Of a stretch of 38,146 nt of DNA, positions 17,810 to 27,360 are shown in pieces; the first letter of the stretch is position 1, and every line of letters starts with the position of its first letter. This DNA comes from a bacterium (GTDB lineage: Bacteria; CLD3; SB21), in NCBI GenBank assembly GCA_019695335.1, contig JAIBAF010000033.1, positions 1-38,146 of the forward strand, written 5' to 3'. The translations under genes and the position numbers were made by a program. The notes under the pieces were generated by a model. It searched no databases. It was given only the letters and a program-made list of their open reading frames with translations, and was not told where the DNA came from.

Positions 17810-19198
17810 TTAGATTTCTACTTTCTCTTTCCAGTCTGGAATGGTTACCGATGTAAATCCTTCTTCACGTAAATTTTCTGCAAAAGGGCCGCATTGAGGC
17901 ATTTCGCCATGTACTAAGAACACTTTTGTTTTCCGCCCGATGTTTTTGATGAAGCGTAACAAATCATTTTTGTCGGCATGACCGCTGAACGAATTGATTT
18001 TTACGACCTGAGCTTTTAATTGATATTCCTCGCCAAAAATCTTTACCCGTTCTTCTTTATCGACCAATTTTCTTCCTAACGTATGTTCGGCCATATACCC
18101 GACAATCAAGATTGTCGTATTCGGGTTCTCAACATTATTGGCGAGATGATGAAGAATGCGTCCTGCTTCACACATTCCGGAGGCGGAAATAATAATACAA
18201 GGTTCACGCAGGTCATTTAATTTTTTGGAGTCTTCAACTTTTGAGATGTAACGCAGTCCTTCAAATACAAAAGGATTATCGCCTTGTTCGAGCAATTGCC
18301 GGGCTTCTTCATCATAATAAGCCGGATGCATTTTAAAGACTTCCGTTACATTGACGGCGAGCGGGCTATCGACGAATACAGGAATGGCCGGTACTAACTT
18401 GCGCTCGTAAAGTTTATTTAAATGATAAATGATCTCTTGTGTCCGTTCAACGCTAAAGGCGGGGATAATGATTTTTCCGCTTTTCTTGAAGGCGTCATGA
18501 ATAACGTCGACCAATCGCCCTTCAATTTCTTTGGCGGGATCATGCAATTTATTGCCATAGGTGCTTTCAGAAATCAATAGGTCAAGATTACTCAGTTGAT
18601 CAGGATCGGCGATGATCGGAAGGTTCTGCCGGCCAAGATCCCCGGTAAACCCAAATCGGATCGTGTGTCCGTTTTCTTTGATTTCCAATCGAAGCATCGC
18701 AGAGCCGAACATGTGTCCTGCATTCAAAAACGTTGCTTTTATTCCCGGCAAAGGCTCGAAGGATCGGTTGTAACCAAGTCCTACAAATTGAGCCATACAT
18801 GCTTGTGCATCACGGATATCGTACAGGGGTTCGCGTAAAGGTTGTTTTTTCCGCGCCAATTTTTTATTGACGAATTCAACGTCACGCTGCTGAATGTAGG
18901 CGGAATCCTGAAGCATTACGCCGCACAGATCAACCGTCGGTGCCGTGCAAAAAATATTTCCTTTGAAGCCTTGTTTGACCAGATTCGGGATGTTGCCGCT
19001 GTGATCAATGTGCGCGTGCGACAAAATCATTGCATCTACGGATGCAGGCTCGAACGGAAATTGGCGATTGCGTTCAAACGCTTCATCACGGCGGCCCTGA
19101 AATAAGCCGCAATCCAGCAATAAACGTTTCCCATTGATCGTCAGAAGATGTTGCGAACCGGTCACGCTTTTATTGGCGCCACAAAATTGAATTTGCAT
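17810..19198 (-). CDS. MBL-fold beta-CASP RNA/exonuclease-type metallohydrolase
   Basis: This 462-aa protein has metallo-beta-lactamase motif HAHIDH (His61, His63, Asp65, His66), later zinc ligands in NAGHMFGSA and FTGDLG, then the beta-CASP insertion (about residues 210-390, with IIPAFSVERTQEII and ISASGMCEAGRI). The closing motifs are SFSGHADKNDLL and FLVHGE. This is the bacterial relative of CPSF73/Ysh1, used in RNA processing or decay. It lacks a KH domain and is shorter than RNase J (about 550 aa). No clear ribosome-binding site precedes the ATG; the leader is very A+T-rich. It converges on meaB with only 4 nt between the stops. Confidence 0.92.
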   Translation of the reverse strand: MQIQFCGANKSVTGSQHLLTINGKRLLLDCGLFQGRRDEAFERNRQFPFEPASVDAMILSHAHIDHSGNIPNLVKQGFKGNIFCTAPTVDLCGVMLQDSAYIQQRDVEFVNKKLARKKQPLREPLYDIRDAQACMAQFVGLGYNRSFEPLPGIKATFLNAGHMFGSAMLRLEIKENGHTIRFGFTGDLGRQNLPIIADPDQLSNLDLLISESTYGNKLHDPAKEIEGRLVDVIHDAFKKSGKIIIPAFSVERTQEIIYHLNKLYERKLVPAIPVFVDSPLAVNVTEVFKMHPAYYDEEARQLLEQGDNPFVFEGLRYISKVEDSKKLNDLREPCIIISASGMCEAGRILHHLANNVENPNTTILIVGYMAEHTLGRKLVDKEERVKIFGEEYQLKAQVVKINSFSGHADKNDLLRFIKNIGRKTKVFLVHGEMPQCGPFAENLREEGFTSVTIPDWKEKVEI

Positions 19199-19274
19199 AA
19201 AAATATTAAGTTTTAATTTTTAAGAAATTTTTTTTGAATATAAGAAAGATAACTTGTCGAATCGCTGCACTGTT

Positions 19275-19314
19275 AAAAAAAACATGTCACACTTATAATT
19301 CAGTGTGACATGTT
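19275..19314 (-). terminator. Rho-independent terminator of the LysM transglycosylase gene
   Basis: A perfect 13-bp inverted repeat (AACATGTCACACT 19281-19293 and its complement 19302-19314) with an 8-nt loop is followed on the minus strand by eight T residues (A-run at 19275-19282 on plus). It lies 26 nt beyond the stop of the minus-strand gene. Confidence 0.88.
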
Positions 19315-19340
19315 TTTCAAGAACATTTTTTTGGCGAGTG

Positions 19341-21464
19341 TTATTTGGGACTAACCAAAATCTTTAATTTATCGCCGACACGGACGGTATTGGACGCGAG
19401 CTTATTCCATTGTTTGATGCTGCTAACTTCCACACCAAAAAGCTTGGCAATGCTGATCAGCGTATCGCCGTCCTGCACAACATAAATTTTAGTACCAGGT
19501 TCTTCGACGATGGTTTCTTTGGCTTTTTTCTTCGTCGCATTGCGGTAACCTTCGTCGGGAACATAAGGATCGACCCATAACGTCAAAACTTGTCCGGGAT
19601 AAATCGGGTCGCCGTAATACAATCCGTTCCAGTCGCGAATATTCTGAGCGAGAATATTGTACCATTCGGCAATCTCACCGAGCGTATGACCGGATTTAAC
19701 CGTAAAGACAATTTTCTTTTTTCCCTGTTTATCGTCTTTTTTCTTGGTGTTGCCTGCAGACGTATTCGTATTGTTGGATTTTACGTTGGTTTGATTTGAT
19801 TTATTATTGGTATAGGTATTAGTTTTTTCCTGTTTCGTATTATTACCGTTATTGGCGACATATCCTGCAGGAGCAACCGGAATCAACAGATATTGACCGG
19901 TAGTAAGATTGGCTGAGTTTTTAAGTTGATTGGCCTGCATGATCGCCTTGATATCCGTACCGTATTTGTTCGCTATACCGGATAACGTTTCGCCGTATTT
20001 GACCTGATATCGTACCCACGAACGTTTCTTGTCAGCCGGAACTTTTGCGTAATTTTCTAGGAATGTTGACCGTGTTCCATAAGGCAATTTCAACATATAA
20101 TTCGGAACGGTCGGCGGCGTACACCAGCGAAGGAGTGCTGGATTGAGTTCGCGTACGCTATCGATCGTCGTCTTCGCACATTCGGCTATTATTTGAAGAT
20201 CGAGGCATTCCGAAACGGTGACCGTGTCCATCATGATCGGTGTGTCTTTGGTCAACTGAATGCCGTATTGTCCCTGATTTTTGGCCAATGTTGTAGCGGC
20301 CAAGATGTATGGGATATAATTTTTTGTTTCTTTGGGTAATTTGGTCATTTCCCAATAATCGCGCGTGTTGTTTTTCCGAATGGCACGTTTGACGCCGCCG
20401 TAGTTGTAGGCCGCCATTGCCAAATACCAATCACCGTATTCATAAAACAGATCTTTTAAATGTCTCGCCGCCGCTTTCGTCGATGCATAAATGTCCTTCC
20501 GTTCATCTACCCACCAATCGATATTCAAACCGTAGTAGCGGCCTGTCGGAACCATGAATTGCCATGGTCCTACAGCGCGGGCACGTGATTTGGCCGTCGT
20601 GCTGAATCCGCTTTCAATCATCGCGAGATAAATCAAATCATCGGACAATCCTTCCGATTTCAATGCGTCATAAATCAGCGTTTCATACCGGCCGAGTTTG
20701 AAATATAAATGCTGCAACGTGTTAATGCCCGGACCTTTGAGGTAATCGACATATTTTTGGACCCGCTCATTGGAGACCATCGGAATGTAATCAAGGGCAT
20801 GGCCTTTGGCGATCGGTGCATTAATCTTGCCGTAGGAATTTAATCCCGACAATCCAACGTCAAAATAGCTGAGTTTATTTAAGATTTGCTGATTAAAAAT
20901 TTTTTCGTCGTACTGGTTGGTCGCTTCGAGAACATTTTTATAATTTTCCAGAATGCCGACCGCCAGCCAATTGGCATAATCCGTGACAGAATCGGAAGTA
21001 AAGCTAACGTCTTCCATTTCGTTACGGGATTCATCGATTTTTATCGGCAATTCCGTCCCGCCGTTCATTTCGGTTTCGTCGAAACTTTCTTTAGCGGCAA
21101 GAATTTCGCCGAGCGCATACAAAGCGTCGACCGCTTTTTCGTAATCGTCTTTGGCGCCTTCGCCGTTTTGTTCAACGTACCATTTTTTGAGCGCGTCGGC
21201 ATAAGTTTCTTTAACTTTTTCGAGAGCGGTCGTTTGTTCAAGCTGTGGCGCGCGATTAACGCCGGCGTCCGAATCCGATAATTGCAAAAATTGTACGCCT
21301 GCGGACTGCGTATCGGCTTTGGTTGTATCTTTAAAACTCGCAATAGAGGTCTGGTCTCCAGTGACAGTATTGGATGTCAAAACAACCGTTTGCTGCGAAG
21401 CCGTGCAGCCGCCTATCCACCACAAAATACCAACAACCATCACTTGTTTTTGCAAACCTGTCAT
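19341..21464 (-). CDS. MltD-like lytic transglycosylase lipoprotein with three LysM domains
   Basis: This 707-aa protein begins at ATG 21464: GGGAG lies 7 nt upstream, and a signal peptide with lipobox WIGGC (Cys20) follows. A longer frame reaches a TTG at 21542, but that TTG is inside the -35 box. A helical region precedes the SLT domain (about 255-375) with the catalytic glutamate in AMIESGF (Glu284), RAVGPWQFM and MAAYNYGG. LysM repeats lie at ~485-530, ~586-631 and ~660-705, with an Asn/Thr/Lys-rich linker at ~540-584. It should be anchored in the outer membrane, cutting murein glycan strands. The fold order (SLT then LysM) matches MltD, but the N-terminal extension is longer. Confidence 0.93.
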   Translation of the reverse strand: MTGLQKQVMVVGILWWIGGCTASQQTVVLTSNTVTGDQTSIASFKDTTKADTQSAGVQFLQLSDSDAGVNRAPQLEQTTALEKVKETYADALKKWYVEQNGEGAKDDYEKAVDALYALGEILAAKESFDETEMNGGTELPIKIDESRNEMEDVSFTSDSVTDYANWLAVGILENYKNVLEATNQYDEKIFNQQILNKLSYFDVGLSGLNSYGKINAPIAKGHALDYIPMVSNERVQKYVDYLKGPGINTLQHLYFKLGRYETLIYDALKSEGLSDDLIYLAMIESGFSTTAKSRARAVGPWQFMVPTGRYYGLNIDWWVDERKDIYASTKAAARHLKDLFYEYGDWYLAMAAYNYGGVKRAIRKNNTRDYWEMTKLPKETKNYIPYILAATTLAKNQGQYGIQLTKDTPIMMDTVTVSECLDLQIIAECAKTTIDSVRELNPALLRWCTPPTVPNYMLKLPYGTRSTFLENYAKVPADKKRSWVRYQVKYGETLSGIANKYGTDIKAIMQANQLKNSANLTTGQYLLIPVAPAGYVANNGNNTKQEKTNTYTNNKSNQTNVKSNNTNTSAGNTKKKDDKQGKKKIVFTVKSGHTLGEIAEWYNILAQNIRDWNGLYYGDPIYPGQVLTLWVDPYVPDEGYRNATKKKAKETIVEEPGTKIYVVQDGDTLISIAKLFGVEVSSIKQWNKLASNTVRVGDKLKILVSPK

Positions 21465-21513
21465 GCTCAAACTCCCAAATAGTGTAAGAATAGGATTATC
21501 TTGAACCGCGCGC

Positions 21514-21542
21514 AATATACCATTTTCGACGTTTAGTGTCAA
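21514..21542 (-). promoter_or_regulatory. Near-consensus sigma-70 promoter of the LysM transglycosylase gene
   Basis: On the minus strand a perfect TTGACA (plus 21537-21542) is followed after exactly 17 nt by TATATT (plus 21514-21519). The predicted start of transcription is about 40 nt before the ATG at 21464. This is the best-matching promoter in the window. Confidence 0.82.
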
Positions 21543-21665
21543 TGGATATTCCCGACAAAACCGCTATGGACGCGAAGTTAGAGAGTTGCAATGACCGGTC
21601 GTGAAATATCGTTAGCGAGATGACAGCATATTTTTTAAATTGTGCCGGATTTACAGGAGATTTTT

Positions 21666-23045
21666 ATGTACGGAAATTTATTACAACCGGAAATCAAACA
21701 TCTGATTGATTCCAGAGACTTCAATACGCTGCGCGAAGTTTTCGGTGAATGGCCGCCGCCGGATCTCGGACAATTGATTTCAGAAATTCCCGAATACGAT
21801 CAGGCTATTGTATTTCGCCTGCTCCCACGCGAATTGGCCGCACGTACGTTCGAATATCTTCAATTGGAGACGCAGAAAACCTTGATGAAAGCGATGGGGC
21901 AAAAGGAAGTAGCGACCGTTCTCAACGATATGTCACCGGACGACCGTACGGCATTACTGGAAGAATTACCGGCGGATGTGACGAAACAGTTACTGGAGCT
22001 TTTATCGCCTGAGGAAAGAAAAACTGCTGTCACACTTCTGGGGTATCCTGAAAATACGATCGGCCGGCGCATGACGCCGGATTATATTGCGGTGAGGGAG
22101 GAATGGAAAATAAGCCACGTGCTGGAGTATATCCGTGAAAACGGCCGCGACCGTGAAACATTGGAAATGATTTTTGTTACGGACACTCATGGGAAATTAA
22201 TTGACGATATCAGGATTCGGGAATTTTTACTGGCGCCGCTGGATGTGCAGGTTAAAGAGTTGATGAACTATAATTTCGTTTCACTTAAAGCATTTGACGA
22301 TCAGGAAGCAGCCGTAAAAGTTTTTAAAGAACATGATCGTATCGCACTTCCGGTCACCGATAACGCCGGGCAATTGATCGGGATCGTTACCGTCGATGAC
22401 GTTATGGACGTAGCGGAAGAAGAAGCGACGGAAGATATTCATAAACTCGGCGGCGTCGAAGCATTAGAGGAACCTTATCTGAAGGTTTCGTTAGGAAGCA
22501 TGATCCGCAAACGAGCCAGTTGGTTGGTTGTGCTTTTTTTTGGTGAAATGCTGACCGCATCGGCGATGGGATTCTTTGAAGAAGAAATTGCACGAGCCGT
22601 TGTTTTGGCTTTGTTCGTCCCACTCATCATATCGAGCGGAGGTAATTCCGGTTCTCAGGCGGCCTCTCTGGTTATTCGTGCGTTGGCCGTGGGAGACGTG
22701 GGGTTGCGTGAATGGTGGAAAGTATTGAAACGAGAAGCCTTTGTCGGGATCATGCTCGGCCTCATTCTCGCGGGAGTTGGATTTTTAAGGATCAGCGTGT
22801 GGTCCGTGTTCAGCGATATCTATGGTCCGCATTGGTTCCTAATCGCTGTCACTGTAAGTTGCGCACTGGTTGGCGTTGTGTTGTGGGGAATCCTGATCGG
22901 CTCAATGCTGCCGTTTATTCTCAAACGGCTTGGGGCCGATCCCGCTACGTCTTCCGCGCCGTTTGTAGCGACGCTTGTCGATGTCACAGGATTAGTCATT
23001 TATTTTAGCGTGGGATATATTCTATTACACGGCACGCTGCTATAG
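21666..23045 (+). CDS. mgtE: MgtE-type magnesium transporter
   Basis: This 459-aa Mg2+ channel/transporter starts at ATG 21666, chosen because AGGAGA (21655-21660) is 5 nt upstream; an upstream GTG at 21642 would precede that site. The N-terminal helical MgtE_N superhelix (to ~residue 130: LRELAARTFEYL, DDRTALLEELP) is followed by two CBS domains (~135-255, ending IGIVTVDDVMDVAEEEATEDI) and five hydrophobic helices. The ion-pore region LFVPLIISSGGNSGSQAASLVIRALA is intact. The cytosolic N and CBS domains sense Mg2+ and gate the pore. No Mg2+ riboswitch (M-box) is visible in the ~125 bp between the divergent promoter and this gene. Confidence 0.95.
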   Translation: MYGNLLQPEIKHLIDSRDFNTLREVFGEWPPPDLGQLISEIPEYDQAIVFRLLPRELAARTFEYLQLETQKTLMKAMGQKEVATVLNDMSPDDRTALLEELPADVTKQLLELLSPEERKTAVTLLGYPENTIGRRMTPDYIAVREEWKISHVLEYIRENGRDRETLEMIFVTDTHGKLIDDIRIREFLLAPLDVQVKELMNYNFVSLKAFDDQEAAVKVFKEHDRIALPVTDNAGQLIGIVTVDDVMDVAEEEATEDIHKLGGVEALEEPYLKVSLGSMIRKRASWLVVLFFGEMLTASAMGFFEEEIARAVVLALFVPLIISSGGNSGSQAASLVIRALAVGDVGLREWWKVLKREAFVGIMLGLILAGVGFLRISVWSVFSDIYGPHWFLIAVTVSCALVGVVLWGILIGSMLPFILKRLGADPATSSAPFVATLVDVTGLVIYFSVGYILLHGTLL

Positions 23046-23059
23046 AAGCGTTAAGCTGA

Positions 23060-23644
23060 TTATTTAGCGTACAACTCCGCATTGGTTTTTGTAATGGCCA
23101 AATTCGCAGCGCTCACGCTAACCAGTTGCATAAAATGTCGGCCAAAAACATCGTCTGTTTTCCAAAGACCGTCCGTATCGCGTTTGTAGATAATCTTTTC
23201 CTCAGCGATCGTCGTAACCACCGCTTCCGAGTCGGAGATGGTCTCAACGGATTGAATTTTGGCGCCGAATTCCTGCGTCAATGAAAAATCACTTCCGAAC
23301 ATTTTGGAACATAGTTTGGCAAATGCCTCTTCAGTTGTGGATGAGGTCTCAATATCTTCGATAGTAAATTTTTGATGATCAAAAGGAATGGATAAGTCGG
23401 TGATGGCAGAATACCTGACACCGATAGGGTATTGCTGACGAATAATCTGTACCACTTCACGGGTCTGAGCCAAATATGTTTTGAAATCATTTTGAACATC
23501 GGCGGGTAACAAACTATAAATAGCTTCATAGTGATGCTCTGTAAAATATTTGACTAAGAGGTTATGGGCGCCTTCCGGTGTATGGCTGTCATAATTGGTT
23601 GAACAGGAAGCGAGCGTCATAAAGACGAACAAGAATTTTTTCAT
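23060..23644 (-). CDS. Hypothetical lipoprotein
   Basis: This 194-aa protein has a signal peptide and lipobox (FMTLASC, Cys14), so it is probably lipid-anchored. The body is a small alpha/beta domain with a helical start (GAHNLLVKYFTEHHYEAIYSLLP), in the style of DUF-type lipoproteins with a cystatin/NTF2-like fold; the last part, EEKIIYKRDTDGLWKTDDVF, resembles the closing strands of such domains. I do not recognise a named family. It converges on mgtE (14 nt between stops) and its start lies 123 nt from the divergent rlmN start. Confidence 0.75.
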   Translation of the reverse strand: MKKFLFVFMTLASCSTNYDSHTPEGAHNLLVKYFTEHHYEAIYSLLPADVQNDFKTYLAQTREVVQIIRQQYPIGVRYSAITDLSIPFDHQKFTIEDIETSSTTEEAFAKLCSKMFGSDFSLTQEFGAKIQSVETISDSEAVVTTIAEEKIIYKRDTDGLWKTDDVFGRHFMQLVSVSAANLAITKTNAELYAK

Positions 23645-23767
23645 GAATAATCCGGTTGATTTAAAATTGAAGCGGAACGAAAATAAAAATCGCAGGACGC
23701 AATTGCAAGGTTTAGTATGTGAAAAGATTTACGTAATAATTTATTGCATGGGATAGAATGATGTGTT

Positions 23768-24874
23768 ATGTTACGCGCGTATATGGACACACACACTGTT
23801 GAATCCGTTTTCCATACGACCACCACTGAAAAGACCAATCTTTTTGGTTTGAGCCTGAAAGATCTGGAATCGTTTTTCATCGATTTGGGCGAAAAGAAAT
23901 TTCGAGGCGGCCAGATATTTCAATGGCTTTATCAGCGGGGCGTTTCGTCTTTCGACGACATGACTGATATTTCAAAAAATCTCAGAGATACTCTGCATCA
24001 AATAGCGGCAATCAATCATCTGCGGGCGCTCAAAACTCAAGTGTCGGACGAGGATGAATCCATTGCTACGCGCAAAATTTTATTTGAACTGGCTGACGGG
24101 CAGAAAATTGAAACAGTGTATATTCCCGACGATGAACGCCGGACGGTGTGTTTATCAACCCAAGTCGGATGTGCCGTCGGTTGTCAGTTTTGTGCGACGG
24201 GCTGGATGGGATTTCGTCGAAATCTGACCGTCGGCGAGATTGTAGGACAGATTGTTTACATTCGCCAATATCTGGATAACGATATTACCAATATCGTGTT
24301 TATGGGAATGGGCGAGCCGTTTCTTAATTATGACAATGTTATCAAGGCTGCAGAGATTTTAGCGAGCGAGCGCGGAATCGGATTGGCCGCGCGGCATATT
24401 ACGATTTCCACTTCCGGTATTGTTCCGCGTGTATATGATTATGCCCGGGAAGGTCATCCGTACAATTTGGCCATCAGCCTGAATGCGACGATCGATCACG
24501 TGCGGGAAGAAGTGATGCCGATTACGAAAAAATATCCGTTGCATGAATTGCTTGAAGCGGCGAAATATTTTAATGCAACTCGCCGTTCGCCCGTTACGCT
24601 GGAATATGTGCTGCTGGCCGGCGTCAACGATTCAAATGAAGACGCCGAACGTTTGAAAAAAATGGCGGCGGAACTCGGGCGCTGCAAAGTGAATGTTATT
24701 CCATACAATCCGATCGAAGGCCCGAATCTGCAGCGACCGTCACAGGAACGCATCGATTATTTTATGAAATTGGTTTCTTCCATTCAAAGTCCGTTGACGT
24801 TGCGGCGATCACGCGGACGCGATATTTCCGCCGCCTGCGGCCAACTGGCCGTCGATTCTTCTTCCTCGGGTTAA
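23768..24874 (+). CDS. rlmN: RlmN, 23S rRNA A2503 / tRNA A37 C2-methyltransferase
   Basis: This 368-aa radical-SAM enzyme has the CxxxCxxC cluster at Cys135, Cys139 and Cys142 (VGCAVGCQFCATG), the catalytic cysteine pair Cys128 (TVCLSTQ) and Cys357 (GRDISAACGQLA), the GMGEPFLNYDNV motif and VTLEYVLLAGVNDS. Spacing of the cysteines matches the Escherichia coli protein. It methylates C2 of adenine 2503 of 23S rRNA and A37 of some tRNAs through a methyl-cysteine intermediate. The ATG at 23768 is taken as start, but an ATG 15 nt later is equally possible. The last residues (VDSSSSG) are a short unstructured tail. Confidence 0.96.
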   Translation: MLRAYMDTHTVESVFHTTTTEKTNLFGLSLKDLESFFIDLGEKKFRGGQIFQWLYQRGVSSFDDMTDISKNLRDTLHQIAAINHLRALKTQVSDEDESIATRKILFELADGQKIETVYIPDDERRTVCLSTQVGCAVGCQFCATGWMGFRRNLTVGEIVGQIVYIRQYLDNDITNIVFMGMGEPFLNYDNVIKAAEILASERGIGLAARHITISTSGIVPRVYDYAREGHPYNLAISLNATIDHVREEVMPITKKYPLHELLEAAKYFNATRRSPVTLEYVLLAGVNDSNEDAERLKKMAAELGRCKVNVIPYNPIEGPNLQRPSQERIDYFMKLVSSIQSPLTLRRSRGRDISAACGQLAVDSSSSG

Positions 24875-24896
24875 AACGGTTTATTGCCAATTGCAC

Positions 24897-24998
24897 GGCT
24901 CCGAAATGAATACGGAGCCAAGGACGTTTTTTTATGCTCCGGAGACTTCGGAGTGTAGAGAAGTCTCTTTCTTTGTTGAATTGATTGACGTAACAAAG
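24897..24998 (+). other. Three consecutive stem-loops between rlmN and the DUF5678-like gene
   Basis: Hairpin 1: GGCTCCG (24897-24903) with CGGAGCC (24913-24919), then AAGGACG and seven T residues. Hairpin 2: GAGACTTC (24942-24949) with GAAGTCTC (24960-24967), then TTTCTTT. Hairpin 3: CTTTGTT (24971-24977) with AACAAAG (24992-24998). The first two have T-rich tails like terminators for rlmN. The third lies about 40 nt before the next ATG. The set could be a double terminator plus a leader structure, or one structured RNA. Confidence 0.6.
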
Positions 24999-25040
24999 TT
25001 CGTTTTCGAATCGTGTTTTCATATCACACAAGGAGGCATT

Positions 25041-25292
25041 ATGCGATCACGTTCGTATCAAACCCGATCCTACCCTTCTAAACCCGGTTCTCACCGTTCA
25101 GACCATGAATGGCTCCGGATGAATTCGGAGATGATTACAAAGCGGTATGCCAACCAATGGATTGCTGTATACAAGCAATCGATCATTGCGCATGGCGATA
25201 ATCCCGAAATGGTGCGGCAAAATGCGCAGCTTATTGCAGGCCACGACAGCTTTGCGCTGAAACATATCGAAAAAGGGATCGTTATTTTGTAG
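25041..25292 (+). CDS. Small DUF5678-like protein
   Basis: This 83-aa protein begins at ATG 25041, preceded by AAGGAGG 6 nt upstream; the frame is open further upstream but that part overlaps the hairpin region and has no ribosome-binding site. The N-terminus is Ser/Arg-rich and probably disordered (MRSRSYQTRSYPSKPGSHRS). The rest reads YANQWIAVYKQSIIAHGDNPEMVRQNAQLIAG, which resembles the DUF5678 pattern (aromatic, WVAV strand, acidic/His-Gly turn, helix). Function unknown; such small domains are often found in stand-alone genes of environmental bacteria. The family call is from pattern memory and only moderately sure. Confidence 0.7.
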   Translation: MRSRSYQTRSYPSKPGSHRSDHEWLRMNSEMITKRYANQWIAVYKQSIIAHGDNPEMVRQNAQLIAGHDSFALKHIEKGIVIL

Positions 25293-25392
25293 GAATTTTT
25301 TAATCGCATTGACCGTTACGATACTGTTGGAAATAAAGATCCGATTTCATATTTTTAGCCAGTTTAAATATTAACTTCTGAAGGTAACGGCC

Positions 25393-27342
25393 GTGAAATT
25401 ACTACAGCTTTTGGTTTATCTGATCTCTGCTTCACTCTCTATTGCTCAACAAACTCCGGTGGTTCAACTTTCGTCGGGTGAATCGTCGTTGCAAAACGGA
25501 CGTTTCATACTTTCCGTGACGGCGCAAATCGATCCGCAATATCATATTTATGGCGTGGAGGAATTGGACGGACCGATTGCAACGGCACTGACATTTGAAT
25601 TGCCGGCCGGCCTGGTGTTGGACGGCGCATTGGTCGTACCGCAAGGTAAGAAACATTTCGACCAAGGTTTCGGCATCGACGTCACTTGGCATTCCGGCTC
25701 GGTGATTTTTCAACAACCGGTTAAAGTTGTTTCGGCGCCGTCGGCCAACATGATTAAAATTTCATTCCGTTATCAGGCATGTACGGAATCGTATTGTCTG
25801 CCGCCCAAAACCCTGAGTTACGTTCATACATTATCCGACCAGATTCTTTCATTCAAGGCTGCAGGCGTACAGGCGAAAACCAATGAAAAAAGTGCGTCGG
25901 TAGAAGTTGCCAAGAAAGACACTGCGAAACAGAACGCCGACACGGCTGGCGTATTAAAAGAAAAGACGATCAATCAACGAACGGATTCCTATGAATCGCT
26001 CCGCAAAGAATCGTTGGCGTCATTCATCGGGCTGGCGTTTCTGACGGGATTCCTGGCGTTGCTCACGCCGTGTGTATTTCCGATGATCCCGATCACGGTT
26101 TCATTCTTTACCAAACATTCGGCGACGACAAGAATTCAATCGTTGAAGAAATCGTTAGTCTATGTTGCTGGAATTATTTTTTCGTTTACGCTGTTTGGTT
26201 GGTTCATGTCCATTGTCGTCGGGGCTGCCGGTGCGCAGAATTTTGCCGCGAATGTGTGGATCAATATGATCATCGGTATTTTGTTTGTTGTCTTTGCAAC
26301 GAGTTTGTTTGGCGTATTTGAAATCCGCCTGCCGTCATTTCTGGTCAACTGGACGCAAAGTAAAAGTGATTCACAAGGTTACGCCGGAACGCTTTTCGCC
26401 GGTGTGACGTTTACATTGGTTTCGTTTACATGTACAGTACAGTTTCTTGGTTTGTTGATGGTGGCTTCGGCGAACGGAGAATGGTTTTTACCGATTATCG
26501 GCATGCTGGCTTTTGCAACGGCTTTTTCGGCGCCGTTTTTTGTGCTCTCGTTATTTCCGCAATATTTGGCCAATTTACCGAAAAGCGGAAGCTGGCTTCA
26601 TGCGACAAAGATCGTTATGGCGTTTGTGGAAATCGCTGCCGCGTTTAAATTTTTCAGCAACGTCGATTTGGTGTGGGATTTGACCTTACTTACGCGACCG
26701 GTGCTGTTGTCCATCTGGATCGTGATTTTTGGTGTGGCGGGATTTTATCTGCTGGGTAAACTTCAGTTTTCAGAAGACGACCGCGTCGAGAAAATCGGTT
26801 TTGGGCGCACAAGCCTTGCGATGATATTTCTGACGGCGACGGTGTATTTTGTTTACGGACTTTTTGGTAATTCATTGCAATCGGATATCGACGCTTATCT
26901 GCCACCCGCCGATTATGGCGTTGTCGCCGTGGTTCATTCGCAAAGCAGGACTGCGAAGGAAGAAAATTGGATCGAACATTACGAAACTGCGCTGGAACGT
27001 GCCAGTACTTCGGACAAACCGATGTTCATCGATTTCACCGGCAAAACGTGCACGAATTGCCGCCTCATGGAAAAAACAATGTTCGTACGTGAGGATGTGC
27101 GTGAACTGTTTGATCAGATGGTATTAGTTCGGCTGTGGACGGATTTTGGAGCAGATCAGGAACGTTACCAGGAACTCCAGCAGAAATTGGTCGGCAGCGT
27201 TGCTCTGCCGTTTTATGCTGTCGTCGACAGACACGGTAATGTGTTGGCTAAATTCGGAGGCCTCGAGCGCGACCCGGAAATCTTCAAAGCGTTTTTACGC
27301 GACGGATTGAATCAGGCGAAAGCGATGGCCGATGTAAAATAA
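25393..27342 (+). CDS. dsbD: DsbD, thiol:disulfide interchange protein
   Basis: This 649-aa inner-membrane reductant conduit has a signal peptide (1-18), an N-terminal periplasmic immunoglobulin-like domain with the redox pair Cys130/Cys135 (YQACTESYCLPP), and a transmembrane domain with about eight helices and the buried pair Cys227 (LLTPCVFPMIP) and Cys347 (SFTCTVQ). A C-terminal thioredoxin domain has CTNC (Cys553/Cys556). The full cysteine relay of DsbD is therefore present. It moves electrons from cytosolic thioredoxin to periplasmic DsbC, cytochrome-c maturation or peroxide-reduction partners. A Lys/Thr/Ala-rich linker (~160-200) joins the first two domains. It starts at GTG 25393, after GAAGGTAA. 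The CTNC motif differs from the E. coli CVAC. Confidence 0.95.
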   Translation: MKLLQLLVYLISASLSIAQQTPVVQLSSGESSLQNGRFILSVTAQIDPQYHIYGVEELDGPIATALTFELPAGLVLDGALVVPQGKKHFDQGFGIDVTWHSGSVIFQQPVKVVSAPSANMIKISFRYQACTESYCLPPKTLSYVHTLSDQILSFKAAGVQAKTNEKSASVEVAKKDTAKQNADTAGVLKEKTINQRTDSYESLRKESLASFIGLAFLTGFLALLTPCVFPMIPITVSFFTKHSATTRIQSLKKSLVYVAGIIFSFTLFGWFMSIVVGAAGAQNFAANVWINMIIGILFVVFATSLFGVFEIRLPSFLVNWTQSKSDSQGYAGTLFAGVTFTLVSFTCTVQFLGLLMVASANGEWFLPIIGMLAFATAFSAPFFVLSLFPQYLANLPKSGSWLHATKIVMAFVEIAAAFKFFSNVDLVWDLTLLTRPVLLSIWIVIFGVAGFYLLGKLQFSEDDRVEKIGFGRTSLAMIFLTATVYFVYGLFGNSLQSDIDAYLPPADYGVVAVVHSQSRTAKEENWIEHYETALERASTSDKPMFIDFTGKTCTNCRLMEKTMFVREDVRELFDQMVLVRLWTDFGADQERYQELQQKLVGSVALPFYAVVDRHGNVLAKFGGLERDPEIFKAFLRDGLNQAKAMADVK

Positions 27343-27360
27343 AAAATTATTTCCTAAAAA

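Noticed and set aside
21465-21542. Upstream extension of the LysM transglycosylase to a TTG at 21542
   Set aside because: The TTG is part of the perfect -35 box and the extension would run through the promoter. The ATG at 21464 has a ribosome-binding site and begins a lipoprotein signal peptide.
24891-25040. Upstream extension of the DUF5678-like gene
   Set aside because: It would run through three hairpins with no ribosome-binding site. AAGGAGG directly precedes the ATG at 25041.
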